Shown: piece by piece, positions 1 through 7,034 of the stretch
How the letters are laid out: each line of letters starts with the position of its first letter
Position numbering within the stretch: the first letter of the stretch is position 1
NCBI GenBank assembly: GCA_900545405.1
Contig: UQYT01000011.1
Location: forward strand, 1 to 64,000
Direction of reading: 5' to 3'
Length of the DNA stretch: 64,000 bases
Origin: an uncultured Eubacteriales bacterium
Lineage (GTDB): Bacteria; Bacillota; Clostridia; Oscillospirales; Oscillospiraceae
The notes under the pieces: generated by a model
The model's database searches: none
What the model was told of the DNA's origin: nothing
The model's input: the letters and a program-made list of their open reading frames with translations, nothing else
Made by a program: the position numbers and the translations under genes

Positions 1-530
1 CCGATGTCCGTGTTGTTCGGGCAGCCGCCGGAGCAGCCGACGGCCGTGGCGACCTTCATGCCGCCGAAGATGGAGTGGAAGCGGCTGTCGCCCTTGAGGG
101 CGTAGCACTCGGCGCCGCCCTTGCGCGCGCAGTTGAGCGCGCCGCCGCTGCCCTCGGGGTAGCGGTAGAACCAGCAGCGGACGTCCTGGCAGATGTTGCC
201 GCCGATGGTGGCCTTGTTGCGCACCAGCGGGGACGCCACGGAGTGGGCCGCCTCGCGCAGCACGGCGGGGAGCTTGGCGGAGGCCTCCACGTCCTTGAGC
301 TTGGTGAGGGCGCCGATCTTCACGCTGTCCTCGCCCTCTATGTACTCAGCGCCTTCTATGCTCTTGAGGTTGACTATCTTGTCCGGATATACCGGCTGAA
401 TGCGGGTGCGCAGCTCCGTCATGAGGTCGGTGCCGCCGGCCATTGCGAGGTTATCCACCTTGCGGCCGTCCGCCAGCTCCCTCGAGGCCTCCTCGAAGGT
501 CTTGGCATTCACATGCTTGAATTCCTGCAT
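1..530 (-). CDS. Molybdenum hydroxylase FAD-binding subunit, C-terminus beyond the window
   Basis: This is the medium (FAD) subunit of a xanthine-dehydrogenase-family enzyme; it would pass electrons from the 2Fe-2S subunit to an acceptor. The first 176 residues are visible. AGGTDLM near residues 31-37 and TIGGNIC near 108-114 are the FAD-binding signatures. A Cys-rich stretch follows (C114, C119, C134, C142), like the extra 4Fe-4S loop of 4-hydroxybenzoyl-CoA reductase beta subunits. The chain then departs from the family: after FGGMKVATAV comes CSGGCPNNTDI (C166, C170), which resembles the N-terminal ferredoxin-like part of GltD-type oxidoreductases. The ATG at 530 has AGGAGCG upstream and lies 13 bp after the large-subunit stop. 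Substrate unknown. Confidence 0.85.
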   Translation of the reverse strand, partial: MQEFKHVNAKTFEEASRELADGRKVDNLAMAGGTDLMTELRTRIQPVYPDKIVNLKSIEGAEYIEGEDSVKIGALTKLKDVEASAKLPAVLREAAHSVASPLVRNKATIGGNICQDVRCWFYRYPEGSGGALNCARKGGAECYALKGDSRFHSIFGGMKVATAVGCSGGCPNNTDI

Positions 531-543
531 CTTCGCTCCTCCT

Positions 544-2841
544 TTAACCTTCTTTGAGGGCCTGCAGCACGTTCACCGGTGTCGCAGGGTACTTCATGTA
601 CGGCTTGCCGATGGCGTTGCCTATGGCCATAGCGATGGCGGCCGCGCCCGCGGAGCCCGAGATCTCACCGACGCCGATAGCCTTGAAGCGGGAGATGTTC
701 GGCTGGCTCTCCTTGATGACCATGTCGATGGGCGGGAATTCGTTGAAGGGACGCCACTTGTAGTCGATGAGGTTGTTGGTCATGATGCGGCCGGTGTAGT
801 AGTCGTAGATGGTCTCCTCGAAGGTGCCGGTGTCCACCATGGCGGAGCCTATGGACGCCTGCAGCTGCATCTCGCAGGCCTTCGGGTCGATTATCTGGCC
901 GACGTCGGTGCCGATGAGCTCGCGGAGCAGCTTGGCCTCGCCGGTCTCGACGTCGACTTCCATCTCGACGAAGTTGATGCACATGTTGGGCTGCGCGTAG
1001 TTGGCCTTCCAGCGGCCGAAGCCGGTGATGGAGGTGGAGTACGGGATGATGGCGGCCCAGGGGAGCTTGTTCTCGGGCTTGTTGCTGACCCAGACGAAGC
1101 CGTCGCAGGTCTCGATCTCGGTGGGAGAGCAGCGGAACACGGCGGCGGCCATGGCCTGCAGCTGACGCAGGGCGTCCTCGGCGGCGCGGGTGGCGGCGGT
1201 GCCGGAGGTAAGGGTGCCGCGGCTGCCGCAGAGGCCGAACTCGACCGGGTTGTCGACGGTGCCGGTGTTCGTGACGGTGACGGACTCAAAGGGCACGTTC
1301 AGCACCTCGGCGACCATCTTGGCGCAGGCCGCCCTCTGGCCCTGGCCGGACTCGACGAGGGACTGGTTGAGGATGACGGAGCCGTTGGTGTGCAGGCGGA
1401 CGATGGCCTCGGAGTTGTCCTCGCCGACGTCGCCGTTGCCGTGGATGGAGACGCCGACGCCGATACGCTTGGAGCCGTTGACGGCGGTGGGCTTGTACCA
1501 GCCCTTGAACTTCTCCTTCCAGCCGAACTTCTCGGCGGCCTCGAGGATGGCCTGGCGGTAATCCACCTCGTGGCAGGTCCACCAGTTGCAGTCACGCCAC
1601 ATATAGCGGTCGCCCGCGTGGACGAAGTTGTCGTGGAAGAACTGCACGGGGTCTATGTTCATGTCGGCCAGCATGTGGTCGATGACGGGCATCATGGCGC
1701 TCTTGAGCTCCTGGCCGCCGAAGCCGCGGACGGTGCCGCAGGAGATGGTGTTGGTCGCGTACATGCAGGTGTCGATGTCCCAGTTCTGGCACTTGGCGAG
1801 CGCGACCTGCATCTCGCCGAGGCCGACGGCGGTGATGCAGTAGCCGGCGTCGTCGGTGTAGCCGGGCATGACGTACCAGTGGCCCTTGACGGAGGTCATT
1901 ATGCCGTCCTTGATGGAGAAGCGCGCGGTGAAGCGGGAGCCTAGGCGCATCTCGTGGATGGTGAGCTGGTCCTCCTTGTTCATGCGGAAGCGGACGGGGT
2001 GGCCGGTCAGGCGGGAGAGCAGCGCCGTGTAGAGGCACATCAGCGTCATCTCCTGCTTGTTGCCGTAGGAGCCGCCGACGTTGAACACGCGGCTCTCGAT
2101 GACGGCGTCGGCAGGCATACGGCCGACATCGGGCGGCATCTTGGGCACGCGGTCGGACTGAGCGGTGGCCCACATGAGATACTTGTTGTTGATGTCGTCG
2201 TAGTACATTATCATCTCGGGCGGCTCGGGGGCGAGCGGCGCGGGGTTGGTCTCGAAGTAGCCGGTGCCCTCGTAGACGTAGTCGGCCTCCTCGCAGGCCT
2301 TGTCGCAGTCGCCGCGCTCGACGGCGAAGAGCATCTTCTCGTCGCCGAAGCCGAGGTCCTTCTCGTAGCGGTTGTTCTCAAAGAAGCCGGGATAGAGCTG
2401 GGCGGCGCCGTCGGCCTTGGCCTGCTCGATGTCGAACACGGCGGGCAGGACCTCGTAGTCGACCTTGATGAGGCGGATGGCCTCCTCGCAGAGCTCCTCG
2501 GACTCGGCGGCGACGAGGGCGACGCAGTCGCCGACGTAGCGCAGGTGCTGGTCGCAGACCTTCTTCACCGGGGGCAGGCCCTGCAGGAACTCCTTGGAGA
2601 ACTCGGGCTGGTTCTTGTAGGTGACGACGGCGTAGACGCCGGGCAGGGCCTCGGCCTTCGACGTGTCGATGTCCTTTATCATGGCATGCGCATAGGGGCT
2701 GGGCATCAGCTTGGCGTGCAGCATGTCCTTCATCTTGAAGTCGTCAAGGTATATGCACTTGCCGGTGACTATCTCGCGGGCATCCTTCCTGGGGCGGTAC
2801 TTACCGATATGACGGTATTCGGGCTTTTTCGGAGTGCTCAT
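544..2841 (-). CDS. Molybdenum hydroxylase large (molybdopterin) subunit
   Basis: This 765-residue catalytic subunit of a xanthine dehydrogenase/aldehyde oxidase family enzyme would hydroxylate a heterocycle or aldehyde at a Mo-cytosine or Mo-pterin centre. An N-terminal hammerhead domain (IVTGKCIYLDDF, residues about 25-36) is followed by molybdopterin-binding motifs: GGSYGNKQE, the GTVRGFGGQE loop and ESGQGQRAA. The C-terminal GVGE places the family's catalytic glutamate near residue 726. Length is normal for the CoxL/XdhA class. Its ATG overlaps the stop of the 2Fe-2S gene by ATGA, so the two are translationally coupled. The sequence does not show whether the substrate is xanthine, nicotinate or another ring compound, so no gene symbol is given. 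Confidence 0.92.
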   Translation of the reverse strand: MSTPKKPEYRHIGKYRPRKDAREIVTGKCIYLDDFKMKDMLHAKLMPSPYAHAMIKDIDTSKAEALPGVYAVVTYKNQPEFSKEFLQGLPPVKKVCDQHLRYVGDCVALVAAESEELCEEAIRLIKVDYEVLPAVFDIEQAKADGAAQLYPGFFENNRYEKDLGFGDEKMLFAVERGDCDKACEEADYVYEGTGYFETNPAPLAPEPPEMIMYYDDINNKYLMWATAQSDRVPKMPPDVGRMPADAVIESRVFNVGGSYGNKQEMTLMCLYTALLSRLTGHPVRFRMNKEDQLTIHEMRLGSRFTARFSIKDGIMTSVKGHWYVMPGYTDDAGYCITAVGLGEMQVALAKCQNWDIDTCMYATNTISCGTVRGFGGQELKSAMMPVIDHMLADMNIDPVQFFHDNFVHAGDRYMWRDCNWWTCHEVDYRQAILEAAEKFGWKEKFKGWYKPTAVNGSKRIGVGVSIHGNGDVGEDNSEAIVRLHTNGSVILNQSLVESGQGQRAACAKMVAEVLNVPFESVTVTNTGTVDNPVEFGLCGSRGTLTSGTAATRAAEDALRQLQAMAAAVFRCSPTEIETCDGFVWVSNKPENKLPWAAIIPYSTSITGFGRWKANYAQPNMCINFVEMEVDVETGEAKLLRELIGTDVGQIIDPKACEMQLQASIGSAMVDTGTFEETIYDYYTGRIMTNNLIDYKWRPFNEFPPIDMVIKESQPNISRFKAIGVGEISGSAGAAAIAMAIGNAIGKPYMKYPATPVNVLQALKEG

Positions 2842-3344
2842 TCCTCTACCCCCTTCTTAGACAGTTTTTCGAGAGCGTCCAGCACATGGTAGTGGCTGAT
2901 GCAGCGGCAGTAGTTGCCGGAGAGCGCCTCCGCGATCTCCTCGCGGGTGGGGTGCGGGTTGTGGTTGAAGAGCGCGCGGGAGGTCATGATGATGCCCGGC
3001 GTGCAGTAACCGCACTGGAAGGCGTACTCGTCGATAAAGGCCTGCTGGATGGGGTCCAGCTCGTTCGTCACGGGATCCTGAAGTCCCTCGATGGTGGTTA
3101 TCTCCGCCCCGTCGCACTCGACCGTCAGCGTGATGCAGGAGGCCACGGCGTCGCCGTTCATGATGACCGTGCAGCAGCCGCAGGCGCCCTCGGAGCAGGA
3201 CTCCTTCGTCCCGGTGAGGTCGAGCCTGTTGCGGAGAGTCTGACAGAGCGTCTCGCTCGTCGGAATCTGACCGAATTCATGACCAATGGCAAAGACATAT
3301 TTCCTGCCGTTTATGGTCATAGAAACAGTGTTGTTGTCTCCCAT
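2838..3344 (-). CDS. Molybdenum hydroxylase 2Fe-2S subunit
   Basis: This 168-residue small subunit carries two [2Fe-2S] clusters. The plant-ferredoxin-type cluster ligands are C50, C55, C58 and C70 (SEGACGCC, then C70). The second cluster is held by C111 and C114 (CGYC) and C146 and C148 (NYCRC) in the helical domain that faces the molybdenum site. It is the first gene of the operon, which is read leftward in the order small, large, FAD. The start at 3344 has GAAAGGAC upstream and sits about 55 bp from the promoter annotated at 3398-3426. The extreme N-terminus (MGDNNTVSMTINGRKY) is normal for the family. Confidence 0.93.
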   Translation of the reverse strand: MGDNNTVSMTINGRKYVFAIGHEFGQIPTSETLCQTLRNRLDLTGTKESCSEGACGCCTVIMNGDAVASCITLTVECDGAEITTIEGLQDPVTNELDPIQQAFIDEYAFQCGYCTPGIIMTSRALFNHNPHPTREEIAEALSGNYCRCISHYHVLDALEKLSKKGVEE

Positions 3345-3397
3345 GCTTTTTTGTCCTTTCTCAAAAATGTGTGCAGCTTTCCTGCCTTTGAGTCGTT

Positions 3398-3426
3398 AAA
3401 ATAGTAACATACCGCTTTATTGCCAA
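3398..3426 (-). promoter_or_regulatory. Promoter of the molybdenum hydroxylase operon
   Basis: On the minus strand a -35 TTGGCA (3426-3421) and a -10 TATTTT (3403-3398) are separated by exactly 17 bp. It points at the 2Fe-2S subunit gene. Prediction from consensus only. Confidence 0.55.
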
Positions 3427-3482
3427 CAAGGCTGTGGATGTAGCCCATGCTACACCGGCGCAGAAAAATTTTTCCGCCGTTC

Positions 3483-3511
3483 TTGACATTTGTGGGCGCT
3501 GCGGTTAAATA
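3483..3511 (+). promoter_or_regulatory. Promoter of the FkbM-like methyltransferase gene
   Basis: A perfect -35 TTGACA (3483-3488) is followed after 16-17 bp by TTAAAT/TAAATA (3505-3511). It lies 41 bp before the TTG start at 3552 and is back to back with the hydroxylase promoter. Confidence 0.55.
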
Positions 3512-3551
3512 GTAGTGGACAAAAAGACGCCCTGCGGAGGTCGGACCAGGC

Positions 3552-4391
3552 TTGAAAAATTGTGAATCTTTGGCAAACGCTATACGTGAAAGGCTCGCCG
3601 ACGAGGGCTCGCGCGTCCTCTTTGCGGGGCGGCTCTCGGGCTCGGAGCTGGAGCTGGGCCGGGCGGTGGGCGAGTATTTCCGCACCGCGCCCGCCGCGGC
3701 GAGGGCGGACTCGCCGGAGCTCTTTTCGCTGGTGGAAAAGGCCGAAAGAGCGGGTATTTCGGGGGAAGTCCGCGACTTTTACCGGGGCCTCGGCGGCGTG
3801 CCGGAGCCCTTCACGGACATCTGGGCCTGCGGCTTTGCGCGGGACATCCTCCGCCTCGGGCCGGACGAGCTCTATGTGGACGGCGGGGCCGAGGACCTCT
3901 TCTCCTCCCACCGCTTCGCGCGGCTGACACGTGGTAAATACAGGGGCATAATCGCCTTTGAGCCCTCCCCCGCCAACTACCGCGTCTGCCTGGCGAACAG
4001 CGCGCTCTTCGACTCCCGGCTCAGCCTGCGCCGCGAGGCGCTCAGCTCGCGCTGCGGCGGGCTGCGGTTCACCGAGCGCGGCCCGGATTCGAGGTCAGAC
4101 CAGGGCGGCGAGCTCACGGTGGAGGCCGTGACGCTGGACGCCGCGCTCGCCGGCGCGGAGCCGAGCCTCATAAAGCTGCACCTCGAGGGCGGGGAGCTGG
4201 ACGCCGTGGAGGGCGCGGCGGAGACGATACGCCGCTGCGCGCCGCGCCTCGCCGTCTGCCTGCACCGGGACGAGGACGCGCTGCGCATCCCGGCGCGGCT
4301 GCTGGAGCTCCGGCCGGACTACCGCTTCTGGCTGCGGCACTACTCGAGCAGCGCGACGGAGACGGTGCTCTACGCCGTCGCCGGGGCATAA
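3552..4391 (+). CDS. FkbM-family methyltransferase-like protein
   Basis: This 279-residue protein probably transfers a methyl group from S-adenosylmethionine. The C-terminal two thirds follow the FkbM pattern: a glycine-bearing first strand (YVDGGAED, near 115-122), an acidic second strand (IIAFEPSPANYRVC), then IKLHLEGGELDAVEGA and a late ETVLYAV strand. In most family members the late motif reads IKMDIEGAE; here the aspartate is replaced (LHLEGGE), so activity is not certain. The start is TTG, chosen because GGAGG lies at 3536-3540 and no better ATG is present. It is a single-gene unit with its own promoter and a terminator shared with the convergent methyltransferase gene. Confidence 0.72.
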   Translation: MKNCESLANAIRERLADEGSRVLFAGRLSGSELELGRAVGEYFRTAPAAARADSPELFSLVEKAERAGISGEVRDFYRGLGGVPEPFTDIWACGFARDILRLGPDELYVDGGAEDLFSSHRFARLTRGKYRGIIAFEPSPANYRVCLANSALFDSRLSLRREALSSRCGGLRFTERGPDSRSDQGGELTVEAVTLDAALAGAEPSLIKLHLEGGELDAVEGAAETIRRCAPRLAVCLHRDEDALRIPARLLELRPDYRFWLRHYSSSATETVLYAVAGA

Positions 4392-4393
4392 AA

Positions 4394-4417
4394 AAACGAC
4401 CTCGGGCGGGGTCGTTT
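4394..4417. terminator. Bidirectional terminator between convergent genes
   Basis: The 8 bp stem AAACGACC/GGTCGTTT encloses an 8 nt loop and lies between the convergent ends of the FkbM-like and class I methyltransferase genes. An A-run on its left serves as a T-tract for the minus strand. Confidence 0.6.
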
Positions 4418-4432
4418 GCAGGCGTATTCGGT

Positions 4433-5110
4433 TTACACGCGGCCTACGAGCTTGATGAGGGCGAGCTCCGGGTTGAACTTGACGCGCGCGAGCTCCTCCT
4501 CGCTCATGCTGGGCGAGTAGATGGTCATCCACTCCTTCCATGCGCGCTCGGTGCACTTGAGCTGCTCGCAGAGCCGGACGTCTATGCCCTCGCTCTCGAA
4601 CCAGTGCTTCCACTCGTCGGCGTACCAGAACACGGGGTTCTGGTTGCCGTCGTCGCCGCGGGCGCAGTCCTCGTCGCGGCCCAGGAGGACGAAGCCGACC
4701 TCGGCCCCCTCGCGCAGCAGCGGACGGAGCTTCTCCTCAAAGAAACCGGCCTCCATGCCGAAGTTGTGGTAGGCGTTGACGCAGACCAGCGCGTCGAAGG
4801 CGCCGTGAGGCAGCGGCAGCGCCGCGGCGTCGGCCTGGATGGGGAACACCTCGTTCTCCAGCCCCTGGTCGCGGAGCATGTTGCAGGTCTCGGAGGCGTA
4901 TTCGTTCTTGTCCACGGCGTAGACGCGCACGCCGTATTCCCTCGCCAGGAACACCGAGGAGAGCGCCCGGCCGCAGCCGAGGTCGAGCACCAGCATCCCG
5001 GGCTCCAGGTGCATGCTGTCGGTCAGCTCCTCCGTGAGGTAGAGCGCGTTGGGCCCGGCCATGCACTTGCGGGCGAGGCGTTTGTCGTATTTCTGCGAGC
5101 GTTCCAGCAT
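4433..5110 (-). CDS. Class I SAM-dependent methyltransferase
   Basis: This 225-residue cytosolic methyltransferase has the canonical SAM-binding loop VLDLGCGRALSS near residues 42-53, an acidic residue after the second strand (VYAVDKNEY) and an IQADAAALPLP motif for adenine contact. The post-motif VCVNAYHNFG and the C-terminal half are of the small-molecule type; the substrate is not evident. Two starts are possible: GTG at 5119 and ATG at 5110. GGGAG ends at a good distance before the ATG, so 5110 is preferred. The gene has its own promoter and is divergent from the small unknown gene at 5213. Confidence 0.82.
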   Translation of the reverse strand: MLERSQKYDKRLARKCMAGPNALYLTEELTDSMHLEPGMLVLDLGCGRALSSVFLAREYGVRVYAVDKNEYASETCNMLRDQGLENEVFPIQADAAALPLPHGAFDALVCVNAYHNFGMEAGFFEEKLRPLLREGAEVGFVLLGRDEDCARGDDGNQNPVFWYADEWKHWFESEGIDVRLCEQLKCTERAWKEWMTIYSPSMSEEELARVKFNPELALIKLVGRV

Positions 5111-5142
5111 AAGCCACACTCCCGGTCAAATAGAGTGTTTAT

Positions 5143-5171
5143 ATTTTATCAATTTTTCCCGCCGAGTTCAA
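5143..5171 (-). promoter_or_regulatory. Promoter of the class I methyltransferase gene
   Basis: On the minus strand, -35 TTGAAC (5171-5166), a 17 bp spacer and -10 TAAAAT (5148-5143). Confidence 0.6.
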
Positions 5172-5212
5172 CTCCCGGAGTGTAGTCTGGGCAACAATGG
5201 AGGTAAAAGCAT

Positions 5213-5575
5213 ATGGACAGGATAGAGCTCAAGGTGGACCCCGCGGTCGAGGCCGCGGAGGCCGTGGACGAGCTGTGCTCCCGCGTCCCGGAGCTCCGGG
5301 CGCAGTGGGAGGCGGCGCTGGAGGCCGCGTCCGCCGAGGAACTGGAGGCGCTGGAGCTGCCCTGCCTGGTGCTGAGCGCCAGGCCCTCGAAGAATTTTCA
5401 GGTCATCGGCATGCTCTACAAGGTGCTCTGCGCCTTCCTCAGGGAGCACGAGTACCCGCGCCGGGTCGTCATCGGCTGCCTGAGCGAGGCCGACGCGACG
5501 ATGTACCGCCAGATATACAACTTCTACATCCCGAACACCAAGGCCGAGCGCATGAACAACGGAGACTGGGACTGA
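5213..5575 (+). CDS. Small protein of unknown function, C-terminal half weakly macro-domain-like
   Basis: A 120-residue acidic protein with GGAGG ten bases before its ATG, so it is probably real. Residues 1-50 are mostly charged helix. The rest (LVLSARPSKNFQVIGMLYKV, then FLREHEYPRRVVIGC and ADATMYRQIYNFY) alternates helix and strand in a way that resembles the last segment of macro domains, where a helix, a strand ending in Cys and a final helix with a Tyr follow one another. The glycine-rich ADP-ribose-binding loops of a true macro domain are missing. It ends 7 bp from the convergent tocopherol-cyclase-like gene. No function is assigned. Confidence 0.6.
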   Translation: MDRIELKVDPAVEAAEAVDELCSRVPELRAQWEAALEAASAEELEALELPCLVLSARPSKNFQVIGMLYKVLCAFLREHEYPRRVVIGCLSEADATMYRQIYNFYIPNTKAERMNNGDWD

Positions 5576-5582
5576 AGCGTCC

Positions 5583-6470
5583 TCAATCTCCGCCGGAGTA
5601 TTCAAAGCCCGCGCACTCGTCCGTGTGCTCGACGACGGTCTCCCCGCCGTGCATGAGGCGCAGGCGCAGCCGCGTGCCGACGCTCTCGTGCACGGTGCGG
5701 CCCATGCTGCCCCGCACGGGCGCGCGCAGCGGCCGGGCGCCGGAGCCGAGCAGCTGCGCCGTCAGCAGCCAGCGGCCCTGGCTCACCACCGCCCCGCCGC
5801 CGGACCAGTGCTCCACCCGCGCGCCGCGGTAGGTGGCGAGGCGGTACTCGTGCCCCCCGTGCACCAGGGCGCAGATGCAGCCGGTGAAACGGCCGAGCGG
5901 GAGGGGTATCGTCGCGGCGGAGAGCATGAAGCCGCTGTGGCCGCCCCAGGCGCACTGCGCCCAGAGATAGGCGCGCGGGAAGGAACGGCCCCGGTCCGTC
6001 TCGATGTAGCCCGTGCCGCCGGTGAAGTCCAGCGTCCGGCCGTTTATGCTCAGCGCGCCCTCCAGCGCGTGCGTCATGCTGATGACCCCGTGGCTGCACT
6101 CCATCCCCGGCAGAAAGCGGAAGGGCCCCCTGATGTCCGACACGAGGCGCGTGAAGGCCCCGAAGCCCACCGCGCCGCGCAGCCGGAGGCCCGGGGCGTC
6201 CGCGCTCACACGCAGGCCCTTCTCCGTGAAGATGTTCGCCCCCGCGCGGATGCGCAGCCGTTCCGCCGAGGCGCCGAACTCCGCCTCAGGGTACTCCAGC
6301 CACCAGGAGCCCTCCCGCGTGATGACCTGCAGCGAGGCGCTGCGCCGGGCCGCCGCGTCCTGGTGCAGCGCGGGGATGAGGGCCAGCGCCTCCCCGCCGC
6401 GGGTCTGCAGCTTGAAGTACCAGCCCTCGAAGTACGCGCCCCGGCCGGGGGCGTGGAAGAACCGCTCCAT
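5583..6470 (-). CDS. Tocopherol-cyclase-like beta-barrel protein
   Basis: A 295-residue protein with the landmarks of the tocopherol cyclase-like family (PF14249): the opening FHAPGRGAYFEGWYFKL, a central GGTGYIETDRGRSFPRAYLW and a following WAQC segment. In plants the family closes the chromanol ring of tocopherol. Bacterial members in anaerobes have no known substrate, and a role with a lipid-like molecule is only inference. It lacks an obvious signal peptide. Its ATG begins 3 bp after the stop of the four-helix protein gene at 6474-6908, so the two form a tight operon. Confidence 0.75.
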   Translation of the reverse strand: MERFFHAPGRGAYFEGWYFKLQTRGGEALALIPALHQDAAARRSASLQVITREGSWWLEYPEAEFGASAERLRIRAGANIFTEKGLRVSADAPGLRLRGAVGFGAFTRLVSDIRGPFRFLPGMECSHGVISMTHALEGALSINGRTLDFTGGTGYIETDRGRSFPRAYLWAQCAWGGHSGFMLSAATIPLPLGRFTGCICALVHGGHEYRLATYRGARVEHWSGGGAVVSQGRWLLTAQLLGSGARPLRAPVRGSMGRTVHESVGTRLRLRLMHGGETVVEHTDECAGFEYSGGD

Positions 6471-6473
6471 GCC

Positions 6474-6908
6474 TCAGAGGAACTCCCGGATATCGATGGC
6501 GAGCTGCTCCTCGAGGTTGATGAGCCGCTTTGCGATGTCCTTGGAGACCTCGTCCGCGGCGGTGTACTCGTTGAGGTAGCGGTTGAGGGACTTCACGCCC
6601 ATGTTGCAGCCGTCGGTCATGAGGTCGGCCACGGTCTTGTCCGAGTCGTCCAGGCCCATCTTGACGCCGACCTTCATCCAGGACATGCCCTTGGCGACCG
6701 GGTTCGGCTCCTTGCCCTCGTCGTGGTACTCTCCCAGCAGGCCGTTTATCTCGCCCTTGAGCTTCTCGTGCTCGGCCTTGCAGGTGATGAGGCGCTGCCT
6801 GAGCTTTTCGCTGTGCACGCGGTCGAGCACGTCGTCTATGGAGGCGACGCCCATCTTGACGCCCGCGTCGCACTCGCGCAGCAGCTTTATGGTGTCCTGT
6901 TCGATCAT
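6474..6908 (-). CDS. Four-helix-bundle (ferritin-like) small protein
   Basis: A 144-residue wholly helical soluble protein. An N-terminal helix pair (residues about 5-60, with CKAEHEKLKGEINGLL) is followed by two more amphipathic helices ending in LEEQLAIDIREFL. The pattern and length match the ferritin-like DUF2383/DUF3231-type bundles of Firmicutes, but the paired E-x-x-H iron ligands are not all visible, so metal binding is unproven. GGAGCTGAAC lies before the ATG. First gene of a two-gene operon with the tocopherol-cyclase-like gene. Confidence 0.65.
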   Translation of the reverse strand: MIEQDTIKLLRECDAGVKMGVASIDDVLDRVHSEKLRQRLITCKAEHEKLKGEINGLLGEYHDEGKEPNPVAKGMSWMKVGVKMGLDDSDKTVADLMTDGCNMGVKSLNRYLNEYTAADEVSKDIAKRLINLEEQLAIDIREFL

Positions 6909-6990
6909 AAAAAGTTCAGCTCCCTTGATAAGATGAACTTAGTCTGAGCCCCCGGGCGGGATTTATGCGGAAAAACCTTACACAAGGCGC

Positions 6991-7024
6991 AAAAAGGCCC
7001 TGAAACCTCGGTTTCAGGGCCTTT
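6991..7024 (-). terminator. Terminator of the first SLH protein gene
   Basis: A perfect 14 bp stem (6993-7006 with 7011-7024) with a 4 nt loop, followed on the minus strand by a run of T. It lies 11 bp after the SLH gene. Confidence 0.85.
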
Positions 7025-7034
7025 GCGTTTCGTT

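Noticed and set aside
400..1944. Long open frame on the plus strand across the Mo-hydroxylase large subunit
   Set aside because: It is antisense to a clear enzyme, is rich in Ala/Gly/Val/Leu/Asp of the kind produced by high-GC antisense frames, and has no ribosome site.
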